A stretch of 55,957 nucleotides of DNA from positions 1-55,957 of the forward strand of contig NZ_JANXSO010000053.1 of NCBI RefSeq assembly GCF_025352645.1, read 5' to 3'. Positions 16,417 to 25,018 of the stretch are shown one piece after another. The DNA is from Iodobacter sp. (GTDB lineage Bacteria > Pseudomonadota > Gammaproteobacteria > Burkholderiales > Chitinibacteraceae). The translations under genes and the position numbers were made by a program. Below the pieces are notes generated by a model that worked only from the letters and a program-made list of their open reading frames with translations, was not told the origin of the DNA and ran no database searches. The stretch's first letter is position 1. Every line of letters begins with the position of its first letter.

Positions 16417-18075
16417 TTACATATTCGGATAATTTGGCCCGCCACCGCCCTCTGGTGTAGTCCAAGTAATATTTTGTGTTGGGTCTTTAATATCACAGGT
16501 TTTGCAGTGAATGCAGTTTTGCGCATTGATCTGTGGGCGTGGGCCGTTTTCGGTTTGGATGACTTCGTACACGCCAGCAGGGCAGTAGCGGCTTTCTGGG
16601 GAGTCGAATATGGCAATGTTGATATTAATTGCGACGTTAATATCGGCCAGATGCAAATGACAGGGCTGGTTTTCTTCGTGATTAACGTTGGATATATACA
16701 CCGACGACAGCTTATCAAAGCTAACCTTGCCATCTGGCTTAGGATATTTAATTGGCGTGCATTCATTGGCGGGTTTTAGGCAGGCATGGTCGGGCTTGGA
16801 ATGCGAAAAAGTCCACGGCAGGCGCACGCCAAAGCTGGCCAGCCACATCTCAAAACCGCCATACATTGAGCCAAAAATATTGCCGAATTTAGACAGCGCA
16901 GGCTTGATATTTCTGACCTTGTCTAAATCCTGCCAAACCCAAGAGGCTTTAATCGCAGCCGGATAAGCAATCAGTGCGTCGTTGCTGCGGCCTGCCGCTA
17001 GTGCTTCCACTACGGCCTCGGCGGCCAGCATGCCGCTCTTCATGGCGTTATGCGTGCCCTTAATGCGTGGCACATTTAAAAAGCCTGCTGCACAGCCAAT
17101 CAGCGCGCCACCGGGGAAGGTAAGCTCTGGGATAGACTGCAGGCCACCTTCAGAAATAGCGCGTGCGCCGTAGCTTAAGCGTTTGCCGCCTTCAAATAGG
17201 CCGCGAATACTTGGATGAGTTTTAAAGCGCTGGAATTCATCAAAGGGGCTGAGATGCGGATTGCTGTAGTTCAGATGTACTACAAAGCCCACAGCCACCA
17301 GATTGTCTTCTAGGTGATAAATAAATGAGCCACCGCCGGTACTGTTGTCCAGCGGCCAGCCTTGTGAATGGCTAACAAGGCCAGCTTGATGCTTACCTGG
17401 CGCAACTTGCCATAGCTCTTTAAAGCCAATGCCGTATTTTTGGGTATCGGCTTCGCTACGCAGATCAAACGTTTTTTCTAACATTTTAGTCAGCGAGCCG
17501 CGTACGCCTTCGCCAATCAGCGTGTATTTGGCGTGCAGCTCCATGCCAGGTGCAAAATCGCTTTTTTGCTTACCGGCTTTATCCAGTCCCATATCGCCGC
17601 TCATCACGCCTTTTACCGCGCCGTTGTCGTCATAGAGGACATCAGCAGCGGTAAAGCCTGGGTAGATTTCAACCCCAAGGCCTTCGGCCTGCTCGCTCAG
17701 CCAGCGGCAGACATTACCTAGGCTAACGATGTACGCGCCGTGATTATCCATCAGCGGCGGTAGCATTTTATTGGGAATGCGGAACGCTTGATCTTCGTCC
17801 AGCAACATAAAGCGGTCTTCTGTTACCAGCGTTTTAAGCGGCGCACCAAGTGTTTTCCAATCTGGGATTAGCTCATCCAGTGCAATCGGATCAATCACCG
17901 CGCCGCTGAGAATATGCGCACCTACTTCTGCGCCTTTTTCTAAAACACAGACGCTGATTTCTTGATTGGCTAAGGCTGCGAGTTGCTTGATACGAATCGC
18001 GGCAGAAAGGCCCGCAGGGCCAGCGCCAACAATCAAAACATCATATTCCATCACATCGCGGGTGATTACTTGCAT
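16417..18075 (-). CDS. Electron-transfer flavoprotein:ubiquinone oxidoreductase
   Basis: A 552-residue FAD and 4Fe-4S protein that passes electrons from reduced ETF to ubiquinone at the inner membrane, linking acyl-CoA and amino-acid dehydrogenases to respiration. The N-terminus has the dinucleotide-binding GAGPAGLSAAIR (about 17-28). The middle carries the ubiquinone and membrane-association region. The C-terminus has a ferredoxin-like cluster with CPAGVYEV and CIHCKTCDIKDPTQNI. Length and order are as in the family. AAGGAA precedes the ATG; a second start at codon 9 (MEYDVLIVG) is possible. The ETF subunits it serves are probably those encoded at 28486-30165. Confidence 0.95.
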   Translation of the reverse strand: MQVITRDVMEYDVLIVGAGPAGLSAAIRIKQLAALANQEISVCVLEKGAEVGAHILSGAVIDPIALDELIPDWKTLGAPLKTLVTEDRFMLLDEDQAFRIPNKMLPPLMDNHGAYIVSLGNVCRWLSEQAEGLGVEIYPGFTAADVLYDDNGAVKGVMSGDMGLDKAGKQKSDFAPGMELHAKYTLIGEGVRGSLTKMLEKTFDLRSEADTQKYGIGFKELWQVAPGKHQAGLVSHSQGWPLDNSTGGGSFIYHLEDNLVAVGFVVHLNYSNPHLSPFDEFQRFKTHPSIRGLFEGGKRLSYGARAISEGGLQSIPELTFPGGALIGCAAGFLNVPRIKGTHNAMKSGMLAAEAVVEALAAGRSNDALIAYPAAIKASWVWQDLDKVRNIKPALSKFGNIFGSMYGGFEMWLASFGVRLPWTFSHSKPDHACLKPANECTPIKYPKPDGKVSFDKLSSVYISNVNHEENQPCHLHLADINVAININIAIFDSPESRYCPAGVYEVIQTENGPRPQINAQNCIHCKTCDIKDPTQNITWTTPEGGGGPNYPNM

Positions 18076-18201
18076 GGGTATTCCTTGTTGCGGTTTTTGT
18101 ATGGCTTTTCGTCGCGCATTATCGCATAAGGCGAAGCCCTAGGCGCTTTGCTTAGCATCAAACTAAGTGGCAAACTGCCTAGACTATATGCGAGAGATTC
18201 T

Positions 18202-18681
18202 ATGGATATTATTCAAGCTGATTTATCTTTCCCCCAGCACGCAGAGGCGCTGGTCTATTTATTGAATGAGTATGCCCTTGATCCTATGGGCGGTAATCAT
18301 GCTTTATCTACCTTTGCGCAAGATAATCTGATTGCTGAGCTAAGCAAACGTAGCAATGTGCATGTTGTGCTGGCGATGGATGGTGCTACTCCTGCAGGCT
18401 TGGCGCTGTGTATTGAAGGCTTTTCAACTTTTGCCTGTCAGCCGTTATTGAATATCCACGATTTTGCCGTGCACTCCGCCTATCGGGGGCAAGGGCTGTC
18501 TAAACGTTTGCTGGCTAAGGTGGAAGAAATTGCCCTTGCCTTGGGCTGCTGCAAAATTACCTTGGAAGTATTAGAAGGCAATACGCCAGCTTATTCCTTA
18601 TATAAAGCATTTGGTTTTGTGAATTATGAGCTAGACCCAAAGCTAGGCCATGCCTTGATGATGCAGCGCAAATTGGCATAA
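18202..18681 (+). CDS. GNAT-family N-acetyltransferase
   Basis: A 159-residue protein with a GNAT fold. The acetyl-CoA pyrophosphate loop is visible in the VHSAYRGQGLSKRLLAKVEE segment (about 92-111). Beta-strand LEVLEGNTPAYSLYKAFGF follows, as in typical acetyltransferases. Substrate unknown. The frame is open from a TTG at 18148, but I chose the ATG at 18202. It is preceded by a GAGAG site at good distance, and family members start with short N-termini before the first strand. It diverges from the ETF-QO gene with about 125 bases between starts. Confidence 0.83.
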   Translation: MDIIQADLSFPQHAEALVYLLNEYALDPMGGNHALSTFAQDNLIAELSKRSNVHVVLAMDGATPAGLALCIEGFSTFACQPLLNIHDFAVHSAYRGQGLSKRLLAKVEEIALALGCCKITLEVLEGNTPAYSLYKAFGFVNYELDPKLGHALMMQRKLA

Positions 18682-18749
18682 GACGCTGGTTTTCTTCACG
18701 TCAGCAGCAGAGCCGCGTACCATTACCCCCTTAACGAGGACACAGAAAT

Positions 18750-19112
18750 ATGAATGCTGGATTAACTGACGACGAATTTGAAGCGTTATTGGAAGTAAGC
18801 CGTGGCTTAAAAAGCAAAAGACTGAGCCCGCGCGTGCTCAAGCATGCCAAGTTGTTTTCTGGCTTGAAATACGTGGAATACAATCGTAATGGCTTGATGG
18901 TGATTTCAGAAAGAGGCACGCAAACCTTATTTATGAAGCACTGTATTGATGGCTTGCGTAAAATCGCCAAAGACCCAGTGGCCTTGCTGGACGCCAATGT
19001 GCGTACATTTTTGCTGAAAAAATCGCACATCAGCCCAATTGAAGGCGCTGTGGGTTATGTGATTACGATTAAGGGCGCAGAATCCTTAGCGGATATTGAC
19101 GCGCAGCAGTAA
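18750..19112 (+). CDS. Conserved-looking hypothetical protein, 120 aa
   Basis: I do not recognise this protein. It is soluble, mixed alpha/beta and basic. The N-terminal half (LTDDEFEALLEVSRGL...GLKYVEYNRNGLMVISERG) has the helix-helix-wing look of a winged-helix domain, with a leucine-rich helix and a beta-hairpin. A short C-terminal region (ISPIEGAVGYVITIKGAE) follows. A DNA-binding role is only a guess. A GAGGA ribosome site precedes the ATG. A strong terminator at 19142 follows, so it ends its own transcription unit, perhaps with the GNAT gene 68 bases upstream. Confidence 0.6.
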   Translation: MNAGLTDDEFEALLEVSRGLKSKRLSPRVLKHAKLFSGLKYVEYNRNGLMVISERGTQTLFMKHCIDGLRKIAKDPVALLDANVRTFLLKKSHISPIEGAVGYVITIKGAESLADIDAQQ

Positions 19113-19141
19113 GCATTGCTGGCCGGTTTAAATAGATAAAA

Positions 19142-19169
19142 AGCACAGAGAATACCTCTGTGCTTTTTT
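19142..19169 (+). terminator. Rho-independent terminator
   Basis: The nine-base stem agcacagag/ctctgtgct with an AATAC loop and a run of T follows the hypothetical gene ending at 19112. The stem sequence resembles the cacagaga phrases of the palindromic repeats elsewhere in the window. Confidence 0.85.
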
Positions 19170-19232
19170 GCGTATAAAACCACGATAAAAGTTAGGGGGC
19201 AGCAAGCAGCACCCCTACAGATCTGCCAACTA

Positions 19233-19925
19233 TTAAAGCCCTAGCACCGAGCGCAGTTCTGCCTTGGCCGGTGCAAATTCAGCATTAAAATCATCACGGC
19301 TCAGTATTTTTTGTGCGATCAAGGCGGCGGCAACACGGCCCATTTGGATGTCTGAGCGGTAGTGAATGCCTGCTACGATGCGGTTTTCTGCGTATTCGGC
19401 GGCGCGGGTAAAGAGGGCACTGCGTTTTTCTGGCACCATTTCAGCTAATACCGTGGCCATTAAATAGCCCACGGTGGCGTGGCCCGATGGCCAAGAGCCT
19501 GAGCTGGAGCGTTTTACCACCGGCTGAATTTCGCTATTGAGCATATGTGGGCGTGGGCGCTTCCAGTAATTCTTAGCGCTATCCACTACTGCACCTTCTG
19601 TTTCTACTACGCGCTCAAAAAAAGCTGCAAATTTAGGCAGCTTTTCAGCCTTAAATTTTGGCCCCATCACTTCGTTAAAACGCCAGATGTTTTCTGCTGC
19701 ATCGGCAGCGGCGGCGGCCGCCGTTTCAGGCGTGCGTTTGGCTTGGAAGGCTAAAACTTCAGCGATTTCTAGTTTGGTTTGGGCGGAATCATTGGCAGGG
19801 GGCGCTGGCAGGTAGTGAGTTAAATCGACGTCTGTAGACGATACAAAAGGCTTGGCCTCTTCTGCCCAAGCTGGAGTACAGGGAATAAGTAAAGCCAGTA
19901 GCAGGCTGCTAAGAATACGGTTCAT
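19233..19925 (-). CDS. Periplasmic PAP2-family acid phosphatase (class A-like)
   Basis: A 230-residue exported phosphatase. A signal peptide of about 21 residues ends in AWA. The three phosphatase motifs are intact: KNYWKRPRP (K-x6-RP), GSWPSGHA (PSGH) and an RIVAGIHYRSD stretch with the catalytic His and Asp. This arrangement is that of bacterial non-specific acid phosphatases such as PhoN/PhoC. The frame begins four codons earlier at 19937. The ATG at 19925 has GGAG six bases upstream, while the earlier one has no visible ribosome site. Together with PhoX at 34468 it gives the cell two secreted phosphatases, but no PHO box was found here. Confidence 0.9.
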   Translation of the reverse strand: MNRILSSLLLALLIPCTPAWAEEAKPFVSSTDVDLTHYLPAPPANDSAQTKLEIAEVLAFQAKRTPETAAAAAADAAENIWRFNEVMGPKFKAEKLPKFAAFFERVVETEGAVVDSAKNYWKRPRPHMLNSEIQPVVKRSSSGSWPSGHATVGYLMATVLAEMVPEKRSALFTRAAEYAENRIVAGIHYRSDIQMGRVAAALIAQKILSRDDFNAEFAPAKAELRSVLGL

Positions 19926-20055
19926 GAAGGACTCCATATTAGTTTAAAGCTGTAAATATTAGCCGATCAGTATGACTGATAAATGAAATGCGTCATGTTT
20001 TGGGCATGACTGCGACCAAGATTAAGGACACTTTATTTAATTTAGGGGAATAGGT

Positions 20056-20562
20056 ATGCGCTACTTATGCTTGCTGATCATGGTGTTTTCTTTGCGTGCC
20101 CATGCAAATCCAGCCTTACCAGAGTTCACCCGTCATGACGCCGCTGCATGGGGCAATTCAAAACCGCTGCGGGTAGCGGATTTGCGTGGCAGCGTGGTGC
20201 TGCTGGATATTTGGACGTTTGAATGCTGGAATTGCTATCGCTCTTTTCCTTGGCTCAATGACTTATCCGCCAAGATTCCTGCACTTAAAATGATCGGCAT
20301 TCACTCGCCCGAGTTTGATCGGGAGCGTGATCCGGCGGCGGTGGCGGCCAAGGTGGCTGAATATGGCTTTAAGCATCCGGTGATGATAGATAATGATTTT
20401 GCTTACTGGAAAACCCTCGACAATCATTACTGGCCAAGCTTTTATCTGGTTGATAAGCGCGGCATGATTCGCTATCGCTTTGCTGGTGAAACCCATAGTG
20501 GGGATGCACAGGCACAGAAAATAGAGGCGGCGCTAAAGGTGCTGCTGCTTGAGGCGCCTTGA
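20056..20562 (+). CDS. Secreted thioredoxin-like protein (TlpA/redoxin type)
   Basis: A 168-residue periplasmic protein. A signal peptide of about 17 residues ends in AHA. The thioredoxin fold has the active site FECWNCYRSFP (a CxxC with Trp-Asn between the Cys). The cis-Pro appears in the HYWPSFYLVDKRG segment. Proteins of this type reduce or move disulfides in the periplasm, often for cytochrome c or metal-protein assembly. No such partner genes are adjacent. The CWNC active site resembles that of DipZ/TlpA-like domains. It is divergent from the PAP2 phosphatase gene. Confidence 0.88.
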   Translation: MRYLCLLIMVFSLRAHANPALPEFTRHDAAAWGNSKPLRVADLRGSVVLLDIWTFECWNCYRSFPWLNDLSAKIPALKMIGIHSPEFDRERDPAAVAAKVAEYGFKHPVMIDNDFAYWKTLDNHYWPSFYLVDKRGMIRYRFAGETHSGDAQAQKIEAALKVLLLEAP

Positions 20563-20688
20563 TGATTGCAGCTTTTTTTAGCTCAAGGCTTAGCAAGGGG
20601 TCTAGCTCTATTTTTTTTCACCGGTTAGCCTTCTTATAAAACGTATGAGCTTTATCCAAGCTCCATATGCCAACTTGTCCTTCAGAAA

Positions 20689-20716
20689 ATGGCCACTATT
20701 CAGTGGCCATTTTTTA
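20689..20716 (+). terminator. Rho-independent terminator
   Basis: The stem atggccact/agtggccat with an ATTC loop and six T residues lies downstream of the thioredoxin-like gene. The rest of the gap to 20920 is AT-rich and probably holds the promoter for the kinase operon. Confidence 0.85.
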
Positions 20717-20920
20717 CTTGCCGCCTGCTGTTTAAACAGAGGGACTAAGTTTCCGGCCATCCAGATATGGATGGCGCTTTGGGGATGCTCTGATAATATT
20801 TCTTAACACTATCTGTCTTCATTCTCGGCTGGATTGTCTTTTTTGTTATTTATTTCCTTATATTTTTGTTGGTTTGCTTGCTTGAAATTTGCATTTATTG
20901 TATTTTTTTGGAAAGAGTCT

Positions 20921-23900
20921 ATGTCGATAATCGGGCAGGGCGAAGGTGACAGATCAGGTAGTGCCGAGGGTGTGACAGAATTTCACCGCCAAAGAACCCT
21001 GCTGAAAACGGGGGCCTTACAAGACGCTATCTTCAATAGCGCTTACTTCTCTAGTATTGCCACCGATGAAAAAGGGGTGATTCAGATTTTTAATGTGGGT
21101 GCCGAGCGTATGTTGGGCTATGCCGCACGCGACGTAATTAATCTGATTACCCCTGCCGATATTTCAGACCCGCAAGAAGTGATTATGCGGGCAGCAGCCT
21201 TAAGCTTGGAGCTCGATACCCCCATTACCCCCGGCTTTGAAGCATTGGTATTCAAGGCCTCACGCGGTATTGAGGATATTTACGAGCTTACCTATATCCG
21301 CAAAGATGGCAGCCGTTTTCCCGCCGTGGTTTCAGTGACTGCACTGCGGGATGAGCAAGACGCCATCATCGGCTATTTACTGATTGGCACCGATAATACG
21401 GCGCGTAAACAGGCTTCGCAGTATGCCCGCAGTTTGCTTGAGGCCAGTCTTGATCCGCTGGTGACCATCAGTGCCGAAGGCAAAATAACGGATATTAATG
21501 AGGCCTCGATTAAGGCCACCGGCGTGGCGCGTGAGAAGCTGATCGGTACTGATTTTTCTGACTACTTTACTGAGCCTGCCAAAGCGCGTGAAGGCTACCA
21601 GCGGGTTTTTGCCCAAGGTTTTGTAACAGATTACCCGCTGACGATCCGGCACAGTGATGGCCGTCTTACCGACGTGCTTTATAACGCTTCCGTTTATAAA
21701 GATGTGCGCGGTAATGTGCTCGGTGTGTTTGCTGCGGCCCGGGATATTACCGAGCGTAAGCGGATTGAAGCTGCGCTACTTAAAGCCGGAGCCTTGCAAA
21801 CCGCTATTTTTAACAGCGCTAATTTCTCCAGTATTGCCACCGATGCCAAGGGAGTGATTCAGATTTTTAACGTCGGTGCCGAGCGCATGCTGGGCTATAC
21901 CGCCGTAGAGGTCATGAACAAAATCACCCCTGCAGATTTCTCTGACCCACAGGAACTGGTCGCCCGTGCTGAGGCACTGAGTATTGAGCTAGGTACGCCC
22001 ATTACCCCGGGGTTTGAAGCGCTGGTATTTAAGGCGGCACGCGGCATTGAGGATATTTATGAGCTAACTAAAATCCGCAAGGATGGCAGTCGTTTTCCCG
22101 CGGTTGTTTCCGTCACCGCACTGCGTGATGCCGAAGATGCCATCATCGGCTATTTACTGATTAGCACCGACAACACGGCTCGTAAACTGGCAGAAGAAGC
22201 ACTGCTTAAAGCGGGCGCACTACAAAGAGCGATTTTTAACAGCGCCAATTTCTCCAGCATTGCCACCGACGCCAAGGGCGTGATTCAGATTTTTAATGTG
22301 GGGGCCGAGCGCATGCTGGGCTATACCGCAGCCGAAGTCATGAACAAAATTACCCCCGCAGATATTTCTGACCCGCAAGAATTAATTGCCCGCGCTGCAG
22401 CGCTCAGTCTGGAGCTGGATACGCCAATCACGCCCGGCTTTGAGGCGCTGGTGTTTAAAGCAACGCGGGGAATAGAAGATATTTATGAGCTGACTTACTT
22501 TCGTAAGGATGGCAGCCGCTTTCCGGCCGTGGTGTCCGTCACGGCGCTACGCGATGCGCAAGATGCCATCATTGGCTATTTATTGATAGGCACCGACAAT
22601 GCCGCCCGCAAGCAAGTTGAAGAAGCCCGTACTGTGCTCGATCAGCGCTTGCGGGATCAGCAATTTTATACCCGCTCTTTAATTGAATCCAATATCGATG
22701 CGCTGATGACCACCGATCCGCAGGGCATTATTTCCGATGTAAACCAGCAAATGATCGCACTCACGGGGCGAACCCGTGATGAGCTGATCGGCGCGCCCTG
22801 CAAAAACTTTTTTACCGACCCAGTGCGGGCCGATGCCGCCATTAAACGTGTGCTTACAGAAAACAAGGTCAGCGATTACGAGCTGACCGTCAGAGCGCAA
22901 AACGGCGTAGAAACGGTGGTGTCCTACAATGCAGCCACCTTTCATGACCGGGATCGCAAGGTGCAAGGCGTCTTTGCCGCAGCGCGGGATGTAACTGAGC
23001 GCAAGCGCTTTGAGCTTACCTTACAAGAAAAAAACATTGAGCTGGAACATGCCAGCCGGATGAAGTCAGAATTCCTCGCCACCATGTCGCACGAGCTGCG
23101 CACGCCGCTTAACGCCATTATTGGCTTTTCTGAAGCATTAAAAGATGGCTTTATGGGCCCGACTAGCGACATTCAGCATGAATACATCGGCGATATTTTC
23201 ACCAGCGGCCAGCACCTGCTCTTGCTGATTAATGACATTCTGGATTTATCTAAGGTTGAAGCGGGCATGATGACGCTGGATCTAGAGGCGGTTGATTTAC
23301 ACAGCTTATTGTCAGGCAGCCTGTCAATCGTTAAGGAAAAAGCGGCGGTTCAGCGTATTCGCCTAGGGCTGGAGGCCAGTGAAGACCTGGGATTTACTCA
23401 GCTGGATCAGCGTAAAACCAAGCAGATTGTGTATAACCTGCTTTCAAATTCGGTCAAGTTTACCGCCAGCGGGGGCTGCGTTACTTTACGGGCCCGCCGT
23501 GTTTTGCGCAGCAGTGTAGGGCATATCGCTGGCAACTGGCCGGTGCATGGTTTTCAGCTGAGTGACAGTGAATACAAGGAGTTTATTGAAATTTGTGTCA
23601 CTGATAACGGCATGGGTATTTCTAAAGCCAATATGGCGAAGTTGTTTCAAGCCTTTAGCCAGATAGACAGCCGCCTAGCACGCAAGTTTGAAGGAACGGG
23701 GCTGGGGCTGGCCATGGTTAAACAGCTGGCGGAGCTGCATGGCGGCACGGTTGCCGTTGCCAGTGCCGAGGGTGAGGGAGCTTGTTTTACGGCTTGGTTG
23801 CCGCTGCGGGAGCTGCCCGCTGCATTCTCTGCCGTAGGCAGCCCTCCTGTCTTTGATCCTGAAAAACGTATCGCTCTAGTACTGGAAAGTAATGAGCGGG

Positions 23901-24607
23901 TCGCGGCCCTCATCGCCCTGTTGCTTGAGGCAGAAGGCTTTAGCGTGTTGCATGCCAGCACCGCCGAGGAGGCTCTGTCCTTAACCCTGCAGCAAAATAT
24001 TCAGCTGATTACTCTCGATTGGGATTTACCCAGCGCGGGAGGGGGCTGGGATTTTTTGTTACGCCTGCGCGAAAATGCCAGCCTTGCACGTGTGCCTGTG
24101 ATGATTATTTCTAAGCTTGCCGACAGCAGAATGGCACTGGTAGGGGGGGCCACTGCGGTGCTGCAAAAGCCGGTTAGCCATGTGGAATTAAAATTTGCGC
24201 TGGCGACGCTGCATCTGAGCTCATCCCCTTGGACGGTGCTGGTGATTGATGACGATGCAAAAGCAATTGATGCGCTGGCGCGGCTTTTGCCTGAGCCGGC
24301 CTATGTGGTTGTGCGGGCATTAAGCGGCAATGAAGGAGTGAGGCTGGCACAACAGCTGCATCCTGACTTGATCTTGCTTGATCTGGTCATGCCTGGGATG
24401 AGCGGTTTTGAAGTGGCTGATGCGCTACAGCTTGACCCTATTACCGCGGATATTCCGGTTTTAATTGTGACTTCCAAGCGGATTACTCAGCTGGACCGGG
24501 CGGCATTAAACAATGGGCCGGAGCGACTGGTGCAGATTGTTCAAAAGGCAGGATTTGATCGAGCAGGCTTTATTGCTCGGGTTAAACGCGCACTGCAGCC
24601 CCATTAG
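20921..24607 (+). CDS. Hybrid sensor histidine kinase, five PAS domains and two receivers
   Basis: A 1228-residue cytoplasmic kinase without clear membrane segments from this start. Order: PAS-A1 (28-165), PAS-B1 (166-285), PAS-A2 (286-423), PAS-A3 (428-565), PAS-B2 (575-700), HisKA with phospho-acceptor His724 (ATMSHELRTPLN), HATPase (N box NLLSNSVKF, DNGMGIS, GTGLGLAM), receiver 1 (about 980-1096, Asp in LITLDWDLP, QKPV) and receiver 2 (about 1104-1226, DLILLDLVMPG). The three A domains are near-identical copies. I chose the ATG at 20921, preceded by GGAAAGAG. An in-frame TTG at 20834 would add a hydrophobic 29-residue lead, but has no good ribosome site. It heads an operon with a receiver and a GGDEF-EAL protein. 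Ligand unknown. Confidence 0.92.
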   Translation: MSIIGQGEGDRSGSAEGVTEFHRQRTLLKTGALQDAIFNSAYFSSIATDEKGVIQIFNVGAERMLGYAARDVINLITPADISDPQEVIMRAAALSLELDTPITPGFEALVFKASRGIEDIYELTYIRKDGSRFPAVVSVTALRDEQDAIIGYLLIGTDNTARKQASQYARSLLEASLDPLVTISAEGKITDINEASIKATGVAREKLIGTDFSDYFTEPAKAREGYQRVFAQGFVTDYPLTIRHSDGRLTDVLYNASVYKDVRGNVLGVFAAARDITERKRIEAALLKAGALQTAIFNSANFSSIATDAKGVIQIFNVGAERMLGYTAVEVMNKITPADFSDPQELVARAEALSIELGTPITPGFEALVFKAARGIEDIYELTKIRKDGSRFPAVVSVTALRDAEDAIIGYLLISTDNTARKLAEEALLKAGALQRAIFNSANFSSIATDAKGVIQIFNVGAERMLGYTAAEVMNKITPADISDPQELIARAAALSLELDTPITPGFEALVFKATRGIEDIYELTYFRKDGSRFPAVVSVTALRDAQDAIIGYLLIGTDNAARKQVEEARTVLDQRLRDQQFYTRSLIESNIDALMTTDPQGIISDVNQQMIALTGRTRDELIGAPCKNFFTDPVRADAAIKRVLTENKVSDYELTVRAQNGVETVVSYNAATFHDRDRKVQGVFAAARDVTERKRFELTLQEKNIELEHASRMKSEFLATMSHELRTPLNAIIGFSEALKDGFMGPTSDIQHEYIGDIFTSGQHLLLLINDILDLSKVEAGMMTLDLEAVDLHSLLSGSLSIVKEKAAVQRIRLGLEASEDLGFTQLDQRKTKQIVYNLLSNSVKFTASGGCVTLRARRVLRSSVGHIAGNWPVHGFQLSDSEYKEFIEICVTDNGMGISKANMAKLFQAFSQIDSRLARKFEGTGLGLAMVKQLAELHGGTVAVASAEGEGACFTAWLPLRELPAAFSAVGSPPVFDPEKRIALVLESNERVAALIALLLEAEGFSVLHASTAEEALSLTLQQNIQLITLDWDLPSAGGGWDFLLRLRENASLARVPVMIISKLADSRMALVGGATAVLQKPVSHVELKFALATLHLSSSPWTVLVIDDDAKAIDALARLLPEPAYVVVRALSGNEGVRLAQQLHPDLILLDLVMPGMSGFEVADALQLDPITADIPVLIVTSKRITQLDRAALNNGPERLVQIVQKAGFDRAGFIARVKRALQPH
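21001..22616 (+). repeat. Three near-identical PAS-encoding repeats inside the kinase gene
   Basis: Segments at about 21001-21414, 21777-22190 and 22203-22616 encode the same roughly 138-residue PAS unit with few differences (for example GVIQIFNVGAERMLGY and GIEDIYELT in all three). Copies two and three are separated by 12 bases; copies one and two by a different PAS domain. The third copy is closer to the first in its mid-part (ALSLELDTPITPGFEAL) and to the second at its start, suggesting gene conversion. Confidence 0.9.
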
Positions 24608-24619
24608 AGAGGATGCCCG

Positions 24620-25018
24620 ATGGCCAGAGTCTTAGTCATTGAAGACAATGCGGCGAATATGAAGCTGACTGCCTTATTGCTGCGAAACGCAGACCATACC
24701 GTGCTGTGTGCGGTGGATGCTGAGTCGGGATTAATGCTGGCGCGTACTGAACATCCTGATCTTATTTTAATGGATATTCAGCTGCCCGATATGGATGGCC
24801 TAGCCGCCACGGCTTTACTTAAAAAAAACCCTAGTACGGCGGCTATTCCGGTGATTGCGCTGACTGCGCTGGCGATGAAATCTGATGAAGAGCGAAGCCA
24901 GATTGCCGGTTGTGATGCTTATATTGCCAAGCCTTTACGCCATCAGGAACTATACGAAGTGATGAATACGCTACTCGCCAGAGGGCATACCCTCAGCCAG
25001 GCACGTGATCATGACTAA
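24620..25018 (+). CDS. Single-domain response regulator (DivK/CheY-like)
   Basis: A 132-residue receiver-only protein. Phosphorylation pocket residues are clear: acidic pair in VIEDN, phospho-acceptor Asp in LILMDIQLPDMDG, Thr in IALTALAM, and Lys in IAKPLRH. There is no output domain. It starts 12 bases after the hybrid kinase and overlaps the next gene, so it probably relays phosphate between the kinase and the downstream c-di-GMP enzyme or another partner. DivK-like sequence (DNAANMKLTALLL) suggests protein-protein output. Confidence 0.93.
   Translation: MARVLVIEDNAANMKLTALLLRNADHTVLCAVDAESGLMLARTEHPDLILMDIQLPDMDGLAATALLKKNPSTAAIPVIALTALAMKSDEERSQIAGCDAYIAKPLRHQELYEVMNTLLARGHTLSQARDHD

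Noticed and set aside
16365-16766. Minus-strand frame of 133 codons overlapping the ETF-QO 3' end
   Set aside because: Shifted-frame shadow of the ETF-QO gene running on into the palindromic repeat.
19190-19222. taggggg...cccctaca palindrome near the PAP2 3' end
   Set aside because: Similar in flavour to the 39.8-kb repeat but too short and imperfect to call a copy.
21001-22616. CRISPR-like or tandem-repeat array
   Set aside because: The repeats are long coding PAS units in frame; no short direct repeats with spacers exist there or elsewhere in the window.
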